A stretch of 64,000 nucleotides of DNA from Komagataeibacter sucrofermentans DSM 15973. Lineage in GTDB: Bacteria > Pseudomonadota > Alphaproteobacteria > Acetobacterales > Acetobacteraceae. Both the position numbers and the translations under genes were made by a program. The number at the start of each line of letters is the position of its first letter. Positions within the stretch are counted from its first letter, which is position 1. A model generated the notes under the pieces. It saw only the letters and a program-made list of their open reading frames with translations. It was not told where the DNA came from and did no database searches. Below are positions 35,318-43,833 of the stretch, one piece after another. The stretch is taken from positions 2,883,971 through 2,947,970 of the forward strand of contig NZ_CP137157.1 of the NCBI RefSeq assembly GCF_040581405.1, written 5' to 3'.

Positions 35318-35959
35318 ATGCAAACCAACTGCGTCACCGCCGCCCTTGCCGCAAGCCCCGTCCTGCCGTGGCCCTATCCCCACTGGCAACTGCATGACGT
35401 CCTGCCCGCCTCCATTGCCGCTTCCCTGGTGCAATGGGTGCCCGGCACACGGTTCATTGGCGGCGACAGCGGCGGCCAGCGCGCAGGCCGCAACGGGCAC
35501 CGGCTGTTCGTAACCCCTGCCCAGCGCGCAGCCCACCCGGCACTTGACCATTTGGCCTGCCTGTTCGACGCCGCCGCCACGCGCGCGGGCTTCACCCGCC
35601 AGTGCAATGCCCGGCTGGAAGACGCCGCCCTGCGCCTTGAACTGTGCCTCGATACCGATGGCTTCTGGCTTGAGCCGCATACCGATATTGGCGCCAAGCG
35701 GCTGACGCTTCTGGTCTCGCTCTCGATGGGTGCCGAGGCGATGGACTGGGGCACCGATATCATGACCGCGGAGGGCACGCCGGTGGCGCGTGCCTCGGGG
35801 CTGTTCAATTCGGGGCTGCTATTTATTCCGTCCGCGCAATCATGGCATGGCTTCGTGCGCAGGCCGCTGCACGGGGTGCGGCGCACGCTGATTGTCAATT
35901 ACGTCAGCCCCGAATGGCGGGCGACGGAGGAACTGGCCCAGAGGCCACACGCCGCCTGA
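35318..35959 (+). CDS. 2OG-Fe(II) oxygenase-like protein
   Basis: A 213-residue protein with the jelly-roll iron motif: H-x-D in LEPHTDIGAKRLTLLVSL near residue 123, a distal His in SWHGFV and an Arg in GVRRTLIVNYV that would bind 2-oxoglutarate. LFIPSAQSWHGF matches the small 2OG oxygenases found beside polysaccharide or tRNA genes. Substrate unknown. Same strand as hemN with a 53-base gap, so cotranscription is possible; an oxygenase in an FNR-linked block would be notable. Confidence 0.72.
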   Translation: MQTNCVTAALAASPVLPWPYPHWQLHDVLPASIAASLVQWVPGTRFIGGDSGGQRAGRNGHRLFVTPAQRAAHPALDHLACLFDAAATRAGFTRQCNARLEDAALRLELCLDTDGFWLEPHTDIGAKRLTLLVSLSMGAEAMDWGTDIMTAEGTPVARASGLFNSGLLFIPSAQSWHGFVRRPLHGVRRTLIVNYVSPEWRATEELAQRPHAA

Positions 35960-36107
35960 ATATGGCCCCGCCATGCGGCCGGACGGAACAGAATGCGCAC
36001 GCAAGGCTTTATTCGCGCACCAATCGGTTCTAGGTAACACTCCTATACAAGTTTAACCCCTTTCATCCCATGTCATCCCGGTCATGACGCAAGAGGACAA
36101 CAGAGGT

Positions 36108-37748
36108 ATGAGCGAGACCCCGCGCGAGACTATGGAATTCGATGTCGTCATCGTAGGTGGCGGCCCGTCTGGCCTGGCCGCGGCCATCAGGCTGCGCCAG
36201 ATTGCCCCCGATGCCACCGTGTGCCTGATTGAAAAAGGCAGCGAGATCGGCGCCCACATCCTGTCCGGCGCGGTCATCGAGCCCCGCGCGCTGGAGGAAC
36301 TCCTGCCGCACTGGCGCGAGGAAGGCGCCCCGCTGAACACCCCCGTGACGGAAGAGCAGATGCTCTACCTGACCGAGAATGGCGGCATCGAGGTTCCGTT
36401 TCTCGACCGCGTGATGCCGCACATGCGCAACCACGGCAACTACATCGTGAGCCTTGGCGACCTGTGCCGCTGGCTGGCGGGCCGCGCGGAAGAACTCGGC
36501 GTGGAGATCTATCCCGGCTTTGCGGGCGCCGAGGTGCTGGTTGATGAGAGCGGGCGCGTGGCCGGTGTGGCCACGGGCGACATGGGCGTGGACCGCGATG
36601 GGGAACCCACCGGCAATTACGCGCCGGGCATGGAACTGCGCGCGAAATACACCCTGTTTGCCGAAGGCTGCCGTGGCTCGCTGACCAAACAGGTCATGGC
36701 AATGTACAACCTGCGCCAGGGCGTGGACCCGCAGACCTACGGGCTGGGCATCAAGGAACTGTGGGAAATCCCCAAGGAGATGCACCGCCCCGGCCTGATC
36801 CAGCACAGCTTTGGCTGGCCGCTGGATGACCGCACCTATGGCGGCGCGTGGATGTACCATTTTGGGGAAAACCTCGTCTCCTACGGTTTCGTGGTGGGGC
36901 TGGATTACCCCAACACCTGGCTCTCGCCGTTTGACGAGATGCAGCGCGTGAAGCTCCACCCCTCCTTCCGCCCGTATTTCGAGGGCGCACGGCGCATCGC
37001 CTATGGCGCGCGCGCCCTGTCGGAAGGGGGCATCCAGTCCATTCCGCGCCTGACCTTCCCCGGCGGTGCACTGATTGGTGATACGGCGGGCTTCCTCAAC
37101 GTGCCCAAGATCAAGGGCACGCACACGGCCATGAAGTCGGGCATGCTGGCCGCCGAGGCCGTGGGCGAGGCGCTGGCCACCAGCCGCGTGGAGCCGGGTT
37201 CCTATACCCGCCGCATCAAGGATTCCTGGCTGTGGGATGAACTGCGCACCGTGCGCAACATCCGTCCGGCTTTTGCCAAATTCGGCATGAAGGGCGGCGC
37301 GCTGTATGCGGGCATCGACGCCATGCTGCTGCGTGGCCGCGCGCCGTGGACGCTGCACACCCGCCACGCCGATAACGAAGTGCTGGAACCGGCCTCGATC
37401 GCGCCGAAAATCAACTACCCCAAGCCCGACGGCAAGATCACCTTCGACCGTCTCTCCTCGGTGTTCCTGTCCGCCACCAACCATGAGGAGGACCAGCCCG
37501 TCCACCTCAAGGTGCGCAACATGTCGCTGTGGAAGACGGTGAACTGGGATGTGTTCCGCGCGCCTGAAAGCCGCTACTGCCCGGCGGGCGTGTATGAAGT
37601 GGCCGATGAGGCGACCGACCCGCACCTGCAGATCAACGCGCAGAACTGCGTGCACTGCAAGACATGCGACATCAAGGACCCCGCGCAGAACATCGACTGG
37701 GCCACGCCGGAGGGGGCGGGCGGCCCGAACTATCCCGGCGGGATGTAA
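36108..37748 (+). CDS. Electron transfer flavoprotein-ubiquinone oxidoreductase
   Basis: A 546-residue membrane-associated enzyme that passes electrons from ETF to ubiquinone. The FAD motif is [26 protein letters not shown] and [19 protein letters not shown] follow the family closely. The C-terminal 4Fe-4S domain has CPAGVYE and [18 protein letters not shown], all four cluster cysteines present. ATG at 36108 matches the family start MSET...MEFDVVIVG; an ATG 24 bases upstream is possible. The ETF genes follow on the same strand. Confidence 0.95.
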   Translation: MSETPRETMEFDVVIVGGGPSGLAAAIRLRQIAPDATVCLIEKGSEIGAHILSGAVIEPRALEELLPHWREEGAPLNTPVTEEQMLYLTENGGIEVPFLDRVMPHMRNHGNYIVSLGDLCRWLAGRAEELGVEIYPGFAGAEVLVDESGRVAGVATGDMGVDRDGEPTGNYAPGMELRAKYTLFAEGCRGSLTKQVMAMYNLRQGVDPQTYGLGIKELWEIPKEMHRPGLIQHSFGWPLDDRTYGGAWMYHFGENLVSYGFVVGLDYPNTWLSPFDEMQRVKLHPSFRPYFEGARRIAYGARALSEGGIQSIPRLTFPGGALIGDTAGFLNVPKIKGTHTAMKSGMLAAEAVGEALATSRVEPGSYTRRIKDSWLWDELRTVRNIRPAFAKFGMKGGALYAGIDAMLLRGRAPWTLHTRHADNEVLEPASIAPKINYPKPDGKITFDRLSSVFLSATNHEEDQPVHLKVRNMSLWKTVNWDVFRAPESRYCPAGVYEVADEATDPHLQINAQNCVHCKTCDIKDPAQNIDWATPEGAGGPNYPGGM

Positions 37749-37819
37749 TTGCCCGGCGGGTACGGTATGTATCCGCCACACCGATTGCCCTTATCCGAAG
37801 ACAGACAGGCAAATATGCA

Positions 37820-38569
37820 ATGAAGGTTCTTGTACCCGTTAAGCGCGTGATTGACTACAACATCAAACCCCGCGTGAAGGCCGACGGCTCCGGCGTGGAG
37901 ACCGCTGGCGTCAAGATGTCCATGAATCCGTTTGACGAGATCGCGGTCGAGGAAGCCGTGCGCCTGAAGGAAAAAGGCGTGGTGAGCGAGATCATCGCCG
38001 TCTCCATCGGCGAGGCCAAGGCGCAGGACACGCTGCGCACCGCCATGGCCATGGGCGCTGACCGCTCCATCCTGGTCGAGACCGATGTCGTGACCGAGCC
38101 GCTCGCCGTCGCCAAGGTGCTCAAGGCCCTGGTGGAAAAGGAAAAGCCGGAACTCATCATCCTGGGCAAGCAGGCCATTGATGATGACATGAACGCCACC
38201 GGCCAGATGCTGGCAGGCCTGCTTGACCGCCCGCAGGCCACCTTCGCCTCGAAGGTGGACGTTGCTGATGGCGCGGTAACGGTCACCCGCGAGATCGATG
38301 GTGGATCCCAGACCATCAAGCTGGCGCTGCCCGCCATCATCACCGCCGACCTGCGCCTCAACGAGCCGCGCTACGCCTCGCTGCCCAACATCATGAAGGC
38401 GCGCAAGAAGCCGATGGAAAAGATCACGCCAGCCGATCTGGGCGTGGACATGACCCCGCGCCTGAGCGTGATCTCGGTAGCCGAGCCGCCGGAGCGCAAG
38501 GCGGGCGTGAAGCTCGACTCGGCGGCGGAACTGGTTTCGCGTCTGCGTAACGAAGCAAAGGTGATCTGA
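37820..38569 (+). CDS. etfB: Electron transfer flavoprotein subunit beta
   Basis: A 249-residue subunit that binds AMP and docks with acyl-CoA and other dehydrogenases. [20 protein letters not shown] and the [20 protein letters not shown] segment are characteristic; the recognition loop [26 protein letters not shown], with its conserved Leu, anchors partner dehydrogenases. ATG at 37820 is chosen because the longer upstream frame overlaps the ETF-QO gene without similarity. Two bases separate it from etfA. Confidence 0.97.
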   Translation: MKVLVPVKRVIDYNIKPRVKADGSGVETAGVKMSMNPFDEIAVEEAVRLKEKGVVSEIIAVSIGEAKAQDTLRTAMAMGADRSILVETDVVTEPLAVAKVLKALVEKEKPELIILGKQAIDDDMNATGQMLAGLLDRPQATFASKVDVADGAVTVTREIDGGSQTIKLALPAIITADLRLNEPRYASLPNIMKARKKPMEKITPADLGVDMTPRLSVISVAEPPERKAGVKLDSAAELVSRLRNEAKVI

Positions 38570-38571
38570 TC

Positions 38572-39510
38572 ATGACCGTTCTCGTTTATCTCGATCATGA
38601 AGGCGGCGTGATCCGCCAGGCTTCGCGCTCCGCCATCACGGCCGCGAGCAAGCTCGGTGATGTCGATGTGCTGGTCACCGGCCCCGATGCCGCTGCCGCC
38701 GCGAAGTCGGCTGCCGCCATTCCTGGCGTGCAGAAGGTGTTTGCCGTAACCGACACCACCGGCAACAGCGAACTCGCCGAGCCGGTGGCCGCGCTGCTGG
38801 CACAGCTTGCGGGCGGTTACACGCATATCCTCGCAGCCTCTTCCGCCACGGCCAAGAACGTGCTGCCGCGCGCGGCGGCCCTGCTTGATGTGCAGCCGAT
38901 CCCCGATATCGTCGCCATCAACGATGCCGAAACCTTCGTGCGCCCGATCTATGCGGGCAGCGCGCTGGCCACCGTGAAGTCGGCTGATGCGAAGAAGGTC
39001 ATCACGGTGCGCGCATCCGCCTTCGATCCCGCCCCGGCGGAAGGCGGCAGCGCCACCATCGAGGACATTGCCCTGCCCGCAGGCCCGGGTGGCTCCACTT
39101 TTGTTGCCACCGAGCTCTCGAAGTCCGAGCGGCCGGAACTGGAATCCGCACGCGTGGTGGTTTCGGGTGGTAACGGCATGCTCAATGAAGAGAACTTCAA
39201 GCTGCTCGAGCCGCTGGCCGACCGTCTTGGCGCCGCCATTGGCGCCTCGCGCGCGGCGGTGGACAAGGGCTTTGTCTCGAATGAATACCAGGTGGGCCAG
39301 ACCGGCAAGATCGTGGCGCCGGAACTGTATATCGCCATGGGCATTTCCGGGCAGATCCAGCATCTGGCCGGCATGAAGGACAGCAAGGTCATTGTTGCCG
39401 TCAACAAGGACCCCGAAGCGCCGATCTTCCAGGTGGCGGATTACGGGATTGTGGGCGACCTGTTCACCATCCTGCCGCAGCTTGAGGCGGAACTCGACAA
39501 GGCTGGCTGA
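38572..39510 (+). CDS. etfA: Electron transfer flavoprotein subunit alpha
   Basis: A 312-residue subunit carrying FAD. The C-terminal signature runs from [61 protein letters not shown] to [11 protein letters not shown], with the FAD-contact Arg and Ser positions conserved. A bidirectional-strength terminator stands just after the stop. Together with etfB and ETF-QO it links fatty acid and amino acid oxidation to ubiquinone. Confidence 0.97.
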   Translation: MTVLVYLDHEGGVIRQASRSAITAASKLGDVDVLVTGPDAAAAAKSAAAIPGVQKVFAVTDTTGNSELAEPVAALLAQLAGGYTHILAASSATAKNVLPRAAALLDVQPIPDIVAINDAETFVRPIYAGSALATVKSADAKKVITVRASAFDPAPAEGGSATIEDIALPAGPGGSTFVATELSKSERPELESARVVVSGGNGMLNEENFKLLEPLADRLGAAIGASRAAVDKGFVSNEYQVGQTGKIVAPELYIAMGISGQIQHLAGMKDSKVIVAVNKDPEAPIFQVADYGIVGDLFTILPQLEAELDKAG

Positions 39511-39537
39511 CCCCTACGGGCCAGTCGCAACACGAAA

Positions 39538-39574
39538 GGGGTGCCGGGCAATCTGTCCGGCACCCCTTTTTTTT
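39538..39574 (+). terminator. Intrinsic terminator of etfBA
   Basis: GGGGTGCCGG-9 nt-CCGGCACCCC followed by eight T. A perfect 10-base stem with a full U-run 27 bases after the etfA stop: a textbook rho-independent terminator. It is not related to the interspersed repeats. Confidence 0.95.
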
Positions 39575-39585
39575 GTCATGCGGGT

Positions 39586-39789
39586 CTATTCATTTTCCAG
39601 CACGGCATGGGCGCGGGCAACCACCGTGTCATATTCCTGCTGGCTCAGGTCGCCACGGTGCAGCATCTCGCTCGCGCGGGCCAGCGCATCACGCGCATGG
39701 GTTACGTCGGGTATGGGGTAGCGCCGGCCCGGCAGGGCAAAGGCTGAATCGGGCAGGGCATCACGTTCGGCCGCCGTCAGTCTGGACAT
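39586..39789 (-). CDS. Small hypothetical protein, 67 residues (DUF6582-like)
   Basis: A compact soluble protein: MSRLTAAERDALPDSAFALP, then RRYPIPDVTHARDALARASEM and LSQQEYDTVVARAHAVLENE. The LPxSAFALPGRRYPIPDxxHARxAL pattern recurs in small proteins of many proteobacteria and phages; I connect it with DUF6582 from memory. GGGAGGA stands eight bases before the ATG at 39789. Function unknown. The frame continues upstream into a repeat element, but no similarity supports that. Confidence 0.75.
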   Translation of the reverse strand: MSRLTAAERDALPDSAFALPGRRYPIPDVTHARDALARASEMLHRGDLSQQEYDTVVARAHAVLENE

Positions 39790-39937
39790 CGGTATTCCTC
39801 CCTTAATGCAGGAGTTCCTGCCACGGGCGGGAACCGGCTTTAGCGTAATGGAGACACCCCATTCGCGACCAGCAGTAAAAGCGCTGGTCTCCTGCGCTGC
39901 CATCACCCCCTTGCCCGGATCATTGATGAAAAATGAT

Positions 39938-39989
39938 AAAAGTTTCTGGGTGCCGCCTTTTTGAAAAAAAGGCGGCACCAGAAACTTCT
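39938..39989 (+). repeat. Interspersed hairpin repeat, copy 6, single-hairpin form (B only)
   Basis: Arms plus hairpin B only: AAAAGTTTCTGGGTGCCGCC, TTTTTGAAAAAAA, GGCGGCACCAGAAACTT. The stem is continuous from arm to arm. It lies 13 bases 3' of the membrane gene at 40003 (minus strand) and upstream of the 67-residue protein gene. The counterpart of copy 5, which has only hairpin A. Confidence 0.8.
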
Positions 39990-40002
39990 TGTAGCAGAAA
40001 AC

Positions 40003-40638
40003 TTACAGATCCTGCTCGACCTCATGGGCCACGTGATGCCGCCCGTCAGGCGCAAGGCCACCGGGCAGGGGCTGCGCGGTCTCCACGGGGTGCATCTGCG
40101 CGCGCAGGGTCGGCATGGCCTCGATGCAATAAAAACTAAAAAGCACAACGCAGGTCATCATGCCACAATACACGCTCAGCAGCAGTCTGTGCCTGACGGG
40201 CATGAGATAGGCAACTGTCATGGACAGCATTTCCAGCACCTCGAGGCCAAGATCGGTCGCATTGCTGTAACCCCACTGCCAGTAGGTCAACGCCCCCTGC
40301 AGGCCCATGGCAACGATGAAAAACACGCCGTTTTTCTGCCATGCCTGCAGCCGGGACAGGCGCCCGATCAGCCAGTACGGCAGGCTCATGCATGCGGCAT
40401 TGCCCGCAAGATTGATCAGCCCCCCGGCGATAAGCCCTATAAGCAACACAAGAGCCATGACCCCCTCGGCCCCAAGGATGCCCGACAGGTGCTGCAGGGT
40501 ATGCTGCATCTGCGGGCTGTCGAAGGCTTTGATAAAGGGGTTTTCCGGCTCAAGGAGCACATTCACCCCGCCACACAGCACGCCCATGCCGCCAGCCAGC
40601 AGGTAGGGGTGTTTTTGCAACAAGGACAGTCTGTTCAT
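40003..40638 (-). CDS. Hypothetical multi-pass membrane protein
   Basis: A 211-residue protein of unknown function with about five hydrophobic helices: LLAGGMGVLCGGVNVLL, GVMALVLLIGLIAGGLINLAGNAACM, NGVFFIVAMGLQGALTYW, a segment near LEVLEMLSMTVAYLM, and LLLSVYCGMMTCVVLFSFYC. The C-terminus is short and hydrophilic with HHVAHEVEQDL. ATG at 40638 is chosen because the frame upstream is unconserved; no clear ribosome site precedes it. About 170 bases upstream on the same strand ends a candidate small RNA or attenuated leader. Confidence 0.6.
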   Translation of the reverse strand: MNRLSLLQKHPYLLAGGMGVLCGGVNVLLEPENPFIKAFDSPQMQHTLQHLSGILGAEGVMALVLLIGLIAGGLINLAGNAACMSLPYWLIGRLSRLQAWQKNGVFFIVAMGLQGALTYWQWGYSNATDLGLEVLEMLSMTVAYLMPVRHRLLLSVYCGMMTCVVLFSFYCIEAMPTLRAQMHPVETAQPLPGGLAPDGRHHVAHEVEQDL

Positions 40639-40806
40639 GGGGGCGGCACTCTGGCAGATCGGGTTACACGGCAGCCAAGGCTGCGATTTTTTCAAATAGA
40701 CTGGTACAGTCCAATTTGAAACCCGGCTTGACGCCCGCCATCGCGGCACCAGCGTGCCCTGCAACCGTTACGGCCTGCAGGGCATTATACGAGAAGGGCA
40801 GCGCAC

Positions 40807-40842
40807 AAAAAAAGACAGGGCCGCCCATTGGGTGACCCTGTC
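40807..40842 (-). terminator. Intrinsic terminator ending the candidate small RNA
   Basis: On the minus strand GACAGGG-TCA-CCC-AAT-GGG-CGG-CCCTGTC followed by TTTTTTT. The stem is reinforced by an inner CCC/GGG pair. No gene precedes it on that strand for at least 400 bases, so it terminates a non-coding transcript. Confidence 0.8.
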
Positions 40843-40931
40843 AGTAGAACGTTGATACCGGAGGGTAACACGTCCAGCCCGGTATCATGACCGGATTTTA
40901 TTGGTTTTTATGGAAGCCAGCGGCTTCGTGT
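40807..40931 (-). ncRNA. Candidate small RNA or attenuated leader
   Basis: A minus-strand unit with its own promoter (TTGACG at 40965-40960, 17-base spacer, CATAAG at 40942-40937). The predicted transcript of about 125 nt has hairpin 1 (GAAGCC-GCT-GGCTTC), then GATACCGG that can pair either with an upstream CCGGT or with a downstream CCGGTATC, and a final stem GACAGGG...CCCTGTC with seven U. No coding frame of note lies inside. Either an independent sRNA or a switch controlling the downstream membrane gene. Not recognised as a known RNA family. Confidence 0.55.
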
Positions 40932-40936
40932 AACCC

Positions 40937-40965
40937 CTTATGCCATTCCCCTATTTACACGTCAA
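40937..40965 (-). promoter_or_regulatory. Putative promoter of the candidate small RNA
   Basis: TTGACG (40965-40960), exactly 17 bases, CATAAG (40942-40937) on the minus strand, in AT-rich DNA. Five of six and four of six matches to the sigma-70 consensus. Start expected near 40931. Confidence 0.5.
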
Positions 40966-40998
40966 CAATAAATATAAATAAAAATACGATTTTACTTT

Positions 40999-41042
40999 TT
41001 TTGCACTGCACAATCGATATGGTTATTTTGCACTGCACAATC
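40999..41042. repeat. Two 17-base direct repeats, possible operator pair
   Basis: TTTTGCACTGCACAATC occurs at 40999-41015 and again at 41026-41042, 27 bases apart, in AT-rich DNA between the small-RNA promoter and the MATE gene. Each copy contains the near-palindrome TTGCA-C-TGCA(C)AA. Identical spaced copies suggest binding of a dimeric regulator at two sites on nearly the same DNA face. Confidence 0.6.
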
Positions 41043-41202
41043 AAATTTTATTATATACAGCAATAACACGGCAATTTTCTGCCCGGTGGCAAAAACAGGC
41101 CGGGCAGGGGGTCTTGTGCCCGGTTTCAATGCCCCCCATCATGGGGCGTGACCATGGCGGCACCGGCCAGGCCGCCCCCACTGCAGCAGACAGGACACCC
41201 GA

Positions 41203-42636
41203 ATGGGGGGACAACCCGCGACCCGACCCAAAGCCGCATTCTGCACAGGCAGCATTGTCCGCCATGTCGTGGTCATGGCCGGGACGGGCGCCATCGGCCT
41301 GATGGCCGTGTTTCTTGTCGACCTGCTGAACCTTTTCTACATTTCGTGGCTTGGCGACCCGGCGCTGACGGCAGCCATCGGCTTTTCCGGCGTCATCAGC
41401 TTCGTGCAGATCGCGGTCTCCATCGGGCTGTCGATTGGCATCGGCGCCATTACCGGCAGGCTAATCGGCGCGGGCAAGATGGAGCAGGCGCAGCGGGTCG
41501 CATCCTCCTTCGGCATTGTCATGCTCGGCTTCTGCCTGCTCATCGGGGTGTTCACCGCATGGCTCGCACCGCTCCTGCTGGCCCTGCTCGGGGCACAGGG
41601 GGAAGCGGCACGGCAGGCGGCCACGTTCCTGCGCATCATCTCGCCCGGCCTGCCGCTGATCGCAGCCGGCATGGGGTGCTCGGGGCTGTTGCGCTCCATC
41701 GGGGCTGCGCGCATTTCCATGAACGTGACGCTGATCGGCGCCATGATCTCGGCCATAGCCGACCCCGTGCTGATTCTGGGCCTCGGGCTGGGGCTCAAGG
41801 GGGCGGCGATCAGCACCATTTTCTCACGCGGGATCGTGGCGCTGATGGGCTTTCGCTGCGCGCGCCGTCACGGCCTGCTGGCATGGCCCGTGCGCACCCA
41901 TGTCGTGGCCGACACAAAGCTGGTGGGGCAGGTGGCCATGCCCGCCATCCTGACCAATCTGGCCACGCCGGTGGGCAGCGTGTTCGTAACGCATGCCATG
42001 GCGGGGTTCGGACTGGCGGCGGTGGCGGGGCAGGCGACCATCGAGCGGATCGTGCCGGTGGCCTTTGCCTTTGTCTTTGCCCTGACGGGATCGGTGGGGC
42101 CGATCATGTCGCAAAATCTTGGCGCGGGTAAACTTGCGCGCGTGCGGGCGACACTCGTGGCCTCGCTGTGGCTGGTGGCAGGCTGCGTGGCACTTACATG
42201 GGCCATCCTGTTCCTGACCCAGGACCTGGTGGTGCGGGTGTTTTCAGCGCAGGGCACGGCGGCGATGCTGATCCACCTGTTCTGTAACTGGACCATTGCG
42301 GGCTACGTGTTCATCGGCATGCTGTTCGTGGCCAATTCCGCCTTCAACAATCTGGGCCACCCGCTCTATTCCACGCTGTTCAACTGGGGGCGGGCGACGC
42401 TGGGCACCATTCCGTTCGTGTGGATCGGCATGCGTTACGGGCCAGGTGGCGTGCAGGTGGGGCAGGTTCTGGGCAGCGTGCTGTTTGGCTCCTGCGCGGT
42501 GCTGACCGCCTTTTCCGTGGTGCGGCGCCTGCACCCGGGCGACCGGGCCACGGAACAGGCCATGCCGGTCATTCCCCCGCCGCAGACCGGCGAAGCAGGC
42601 CTGATCGAACTCGACGAACTCGACCACTCAGCCTGA
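41203..42636 (+). CDS. MATE family efflux transporter
   Basis: A 477-residue, 12-helix inner-membrane exporter. Typical MATE features: the first helix pair VVVMAGTGAIGLMAVFLVDLLNLFYISWLG (position usually holding the multidrug pattern), ALTAAIGFSG, ISIGLSIGIGAITGRLIGAGK, and in the second half QATIERIVPVAFAFVFALTGSVGPIMSQNLGAGK. MATE proteins extrude cationic or organic compounds using Na+ or H+; the ligand is unknown. ATG at 41203. The paired 17-base repeats 160 bases upstream may regulate it. Confidence 0.9.
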   Translation: MGGQPATRPKAAFCTGSIVRHVVVMAGTGAIGLMAVFLVDLLNLFYISWLGDPALTAAIGFSGVISFVQIAVSIGLSIGIGAITGRLIGAGKMEQAQRVASSFGIVMLGFCLLIGVFTAWLAPLLLALLGAQGEAARQAATFLRIISPGLPLIAAGMGCSGLLRSIGAARISMNVTLIGAMISAIADPVLILGLGLGLKGAAISTIFSRGIVALMGFRCARRHGLLAWPVRTHVVADTKLVGQVAMPAILTNLATPVGSVFVTHAMAGFGLAAVAGQATIERIVPVAFAFVFALTGSVGPIMSQNLGAGKLARVRATLVASLWLVAGCVALTWAILFLTQDLVVRVFSAQGTAAMLIHLFCNWTIAGYVFIGMLFVANSAFNNLGHPLYSTLFNWGRATLGTIPFVWIGMRYGPGGVQVGQVLGSVLFGSCAVLTAFSVVRRLHPGDRATEQAMPVIPPPQTGEAGLIELDELDHSA

Positions 42637-42690
42637 TTACCGGGCCAAGACTATCCGCCCACCCGTGCCGTGATGGAAAAGGGCTGCGCG

Positions 42691-43320
42691 TCAGGCGTAA
42701 TGGAACCAGTCGATCACGGCAGAAAAGGGCGGTGCCGCCGCATCATGCGCCGAGATAATGGCCTGACCATCGGCCACCGGCCATTCAATGCCCAGTGTTG
42801 CGTCATTCCAGCGCAGGCTGCGCGCGCAGGTGGGGTCGGAGGGAGAGGTGCATTGGCAGTGCACCTCCGTATGGTCGGTCAATGTGCAGAAACCGTGCAG
42901 GAATCCCGGCGGTATCCAGAACTGGCTACCGTTTTCGTCATTCAGGGTCACGCTGACCCACTGCCCGAAGGTGGGCGAGCCGGTGCGCACATCCACCGCC
43001 ACATCCCAGATCGCCCCGCGCGTGCACCGCACCAGCTTGCCCTGCGCACCGGGCGCCACCTGGGCGTGGAGGCCCCGCACCATGCCGCGTTGCCGCAACA
43101 GGCTGTAATGATCCTGCGCGAAAGCACTGCCGCTGGCCATGCCGATCCGGGCCAATAGGGCCGTATTGCAGGTTTCGCTGGAACAACCGCGCCCCTCTTT
43201 CAGGCGGGGCGGAGTAAGCAGAAGCAGGCCTTCAAGCGGCAGGGTCTCGACCTGAAGGACATGCCCCGCTGGCGTTCGGTCGGAATCTGGCCGGGAACGG
43301 GCAAAGGACTGCGTTCCCAT
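42691..43320 (-). CDS. dTDP-4-dehydrorhamnose 3,5-epimerase (RmlC)-like protein
   Basis: About 209 residues; the cupin domain spans roughly residues 25-200. RGLHAQ (catalytic His position), GAIWDVAVDVRTGSPTFGQW, QFWIPPGFLHGF and LRWNDATLGIEWP match RmlC well. But the segment that normally reads LYKCTDYYAP, carrying the catalytic Tyr, reads HCQCTSPSDP here, and the GFFSETWN motif reads GCSSETCN. rmlA, rmlB and rmlD are not adjacent. A changed or lost epimerase activity is possible. Start uncertain (ATG 43320, TTG 43347 or a later GTG). Confidence 0.72.
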   Translation of the reverse strand: MGTQSFARSRPDSDRTPAGHVLQVETLPLEGLLLLTPPRLKEGRGCSSETCNTALLARIGMASGSAFAQDHYSLLRQRGMVRGLHAQVAPGAQGKLVRCTRGAIWDVAVDVRTGSPTFGQWVSVTLNDENGSQFWIPPGFLHGFCTLTDHTEVHCQCTSPSDPTCARSLRWNDATLGIEWPVADGQAIISAHDAAAPPFSAVIDWFHYA

Positions 43321-43484
43321 TTTCAGCGCGTCCACATGGTCGGGCAATTGGTTGAAGGCTGCATCATGGCCCTCCTCGCTCGTCGGTCGGGTTATTTCAT
43401 CACTTTCAAATGCAGTTTTAACGCCGCATCGGTTACGAACCGATTAAGAGCACGCTCTGAAATAACTCTTTGATAGGAAATGAT
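43321..43484. other. Spacer with a 17-base palindrome
   Basis: Upstream region of the epimerase-like gene. It contains ATCGGTT-ACG-AACCGAT at 43428-43444, a perfect inverted repeat that could be an operator or hairpin. Otherwise moderately AT-rich with no coding frame of note. A hairpin repeat and the tRNA follow to the right. Confidence 0.4.
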
Positions 43485-43566
43485 AAAAGTTTCTGAAGGC
43501 TGCCTTTTTTCAAAACAGGCGGCGTTATCTGAAACTTTTTGAAAAAAGCTTCACCAAAAACTTTTG
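43485..43566 (+). repeat. Interspersed composite hairpin repeat, copy 7
   Basis: Left arm AAAAGTTTCTG, hairpin B with mismatches (GGCTGCC...GGCGGC), linker, hairpin A reduced (AAACTTTTTGAAAAAAGCTTC), right arm ACCAAAAACTTTT. It is about 95 bases 3' of tRNA-Ala(GGC) (minus strand), the only copy next to an RNA gene. Confidence 0.76.
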
Positions 43567-43660
43567 CAGGGTTTTAGAACGCACAAAGCCCTCATGCGAC
43601 ACATGAAGGCACTGATGCGGTCATCAACAAATGAAATGTGGGGGTACCAGATAAGGAATC

Positions 43661-43736
43661 TGGTGGAGCCAAGGGGAGTCGAACCCCTGACCTCCTGAAT
43701 GCCATTCAGGCGCTCTCCCAACTGAGCTATGGCCCC
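43661..43736 (-). tRNA. tRNA-Ala (anticodon GGC)
   Basis: 76 nt on the minus strand, 5' GGGGCCATAGCTCAGTTGGG and onward, with CCA encoded. Acceptor stem GGGGCC(A)/TGGCTCC, D-arm AGCTC...GAGC, anticodon stem CCTGA-ATGGCAT-TCAGG (anticodon GGC), T-arm with GGTTCGACTCC. It would read GCC/GCU codons. Lies between the repeat copy 7 and maf. Confidence 0.97.
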
Positions 43737-43833
43737 ACTGTTCCGACGGTGCAGGCCATCTACATGGCCACCGTGGTCCGGTGACGGGGGTATAACCGCA
43801 AGCGCAGACCGATGCAACCCCCCTTCAACCGAT

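Larger units (their letters stand above)
40639..41202. other. 564-base region without a protein gene
   Basis: It holds, from left to right, an unstructured stretch next to the membrane gene, a minus-strand transcription unit with promoter, three hairpins and terminator (40807-40965), an AT-rich block (about 40940-41060) with a 17-base direct repeat, and the GC-rich leader of the MATE gene. Short frames cross it (for example 41041-41265 minus) but lack ribosome sites and plausible composition. Confidence 0.7.

Noticed and set aside
36063..37781. Long minus-strand open frame (572 codons) opposite the ETF-ubiquinone oxidoreductase
   Set aside because: It is the antisense of a fully conserved gene; composition is His/Gly/Arg-rich and without motifs. 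Long antisense frames are common in GC-rich coding DNA.
41041..41265. Minus-strand 74-codon frame upstream of the MATE gene
   Set aside because: Overlaps the MATE start and operator-like repeats, no ribosome site; cysteines and glycines look accidental.
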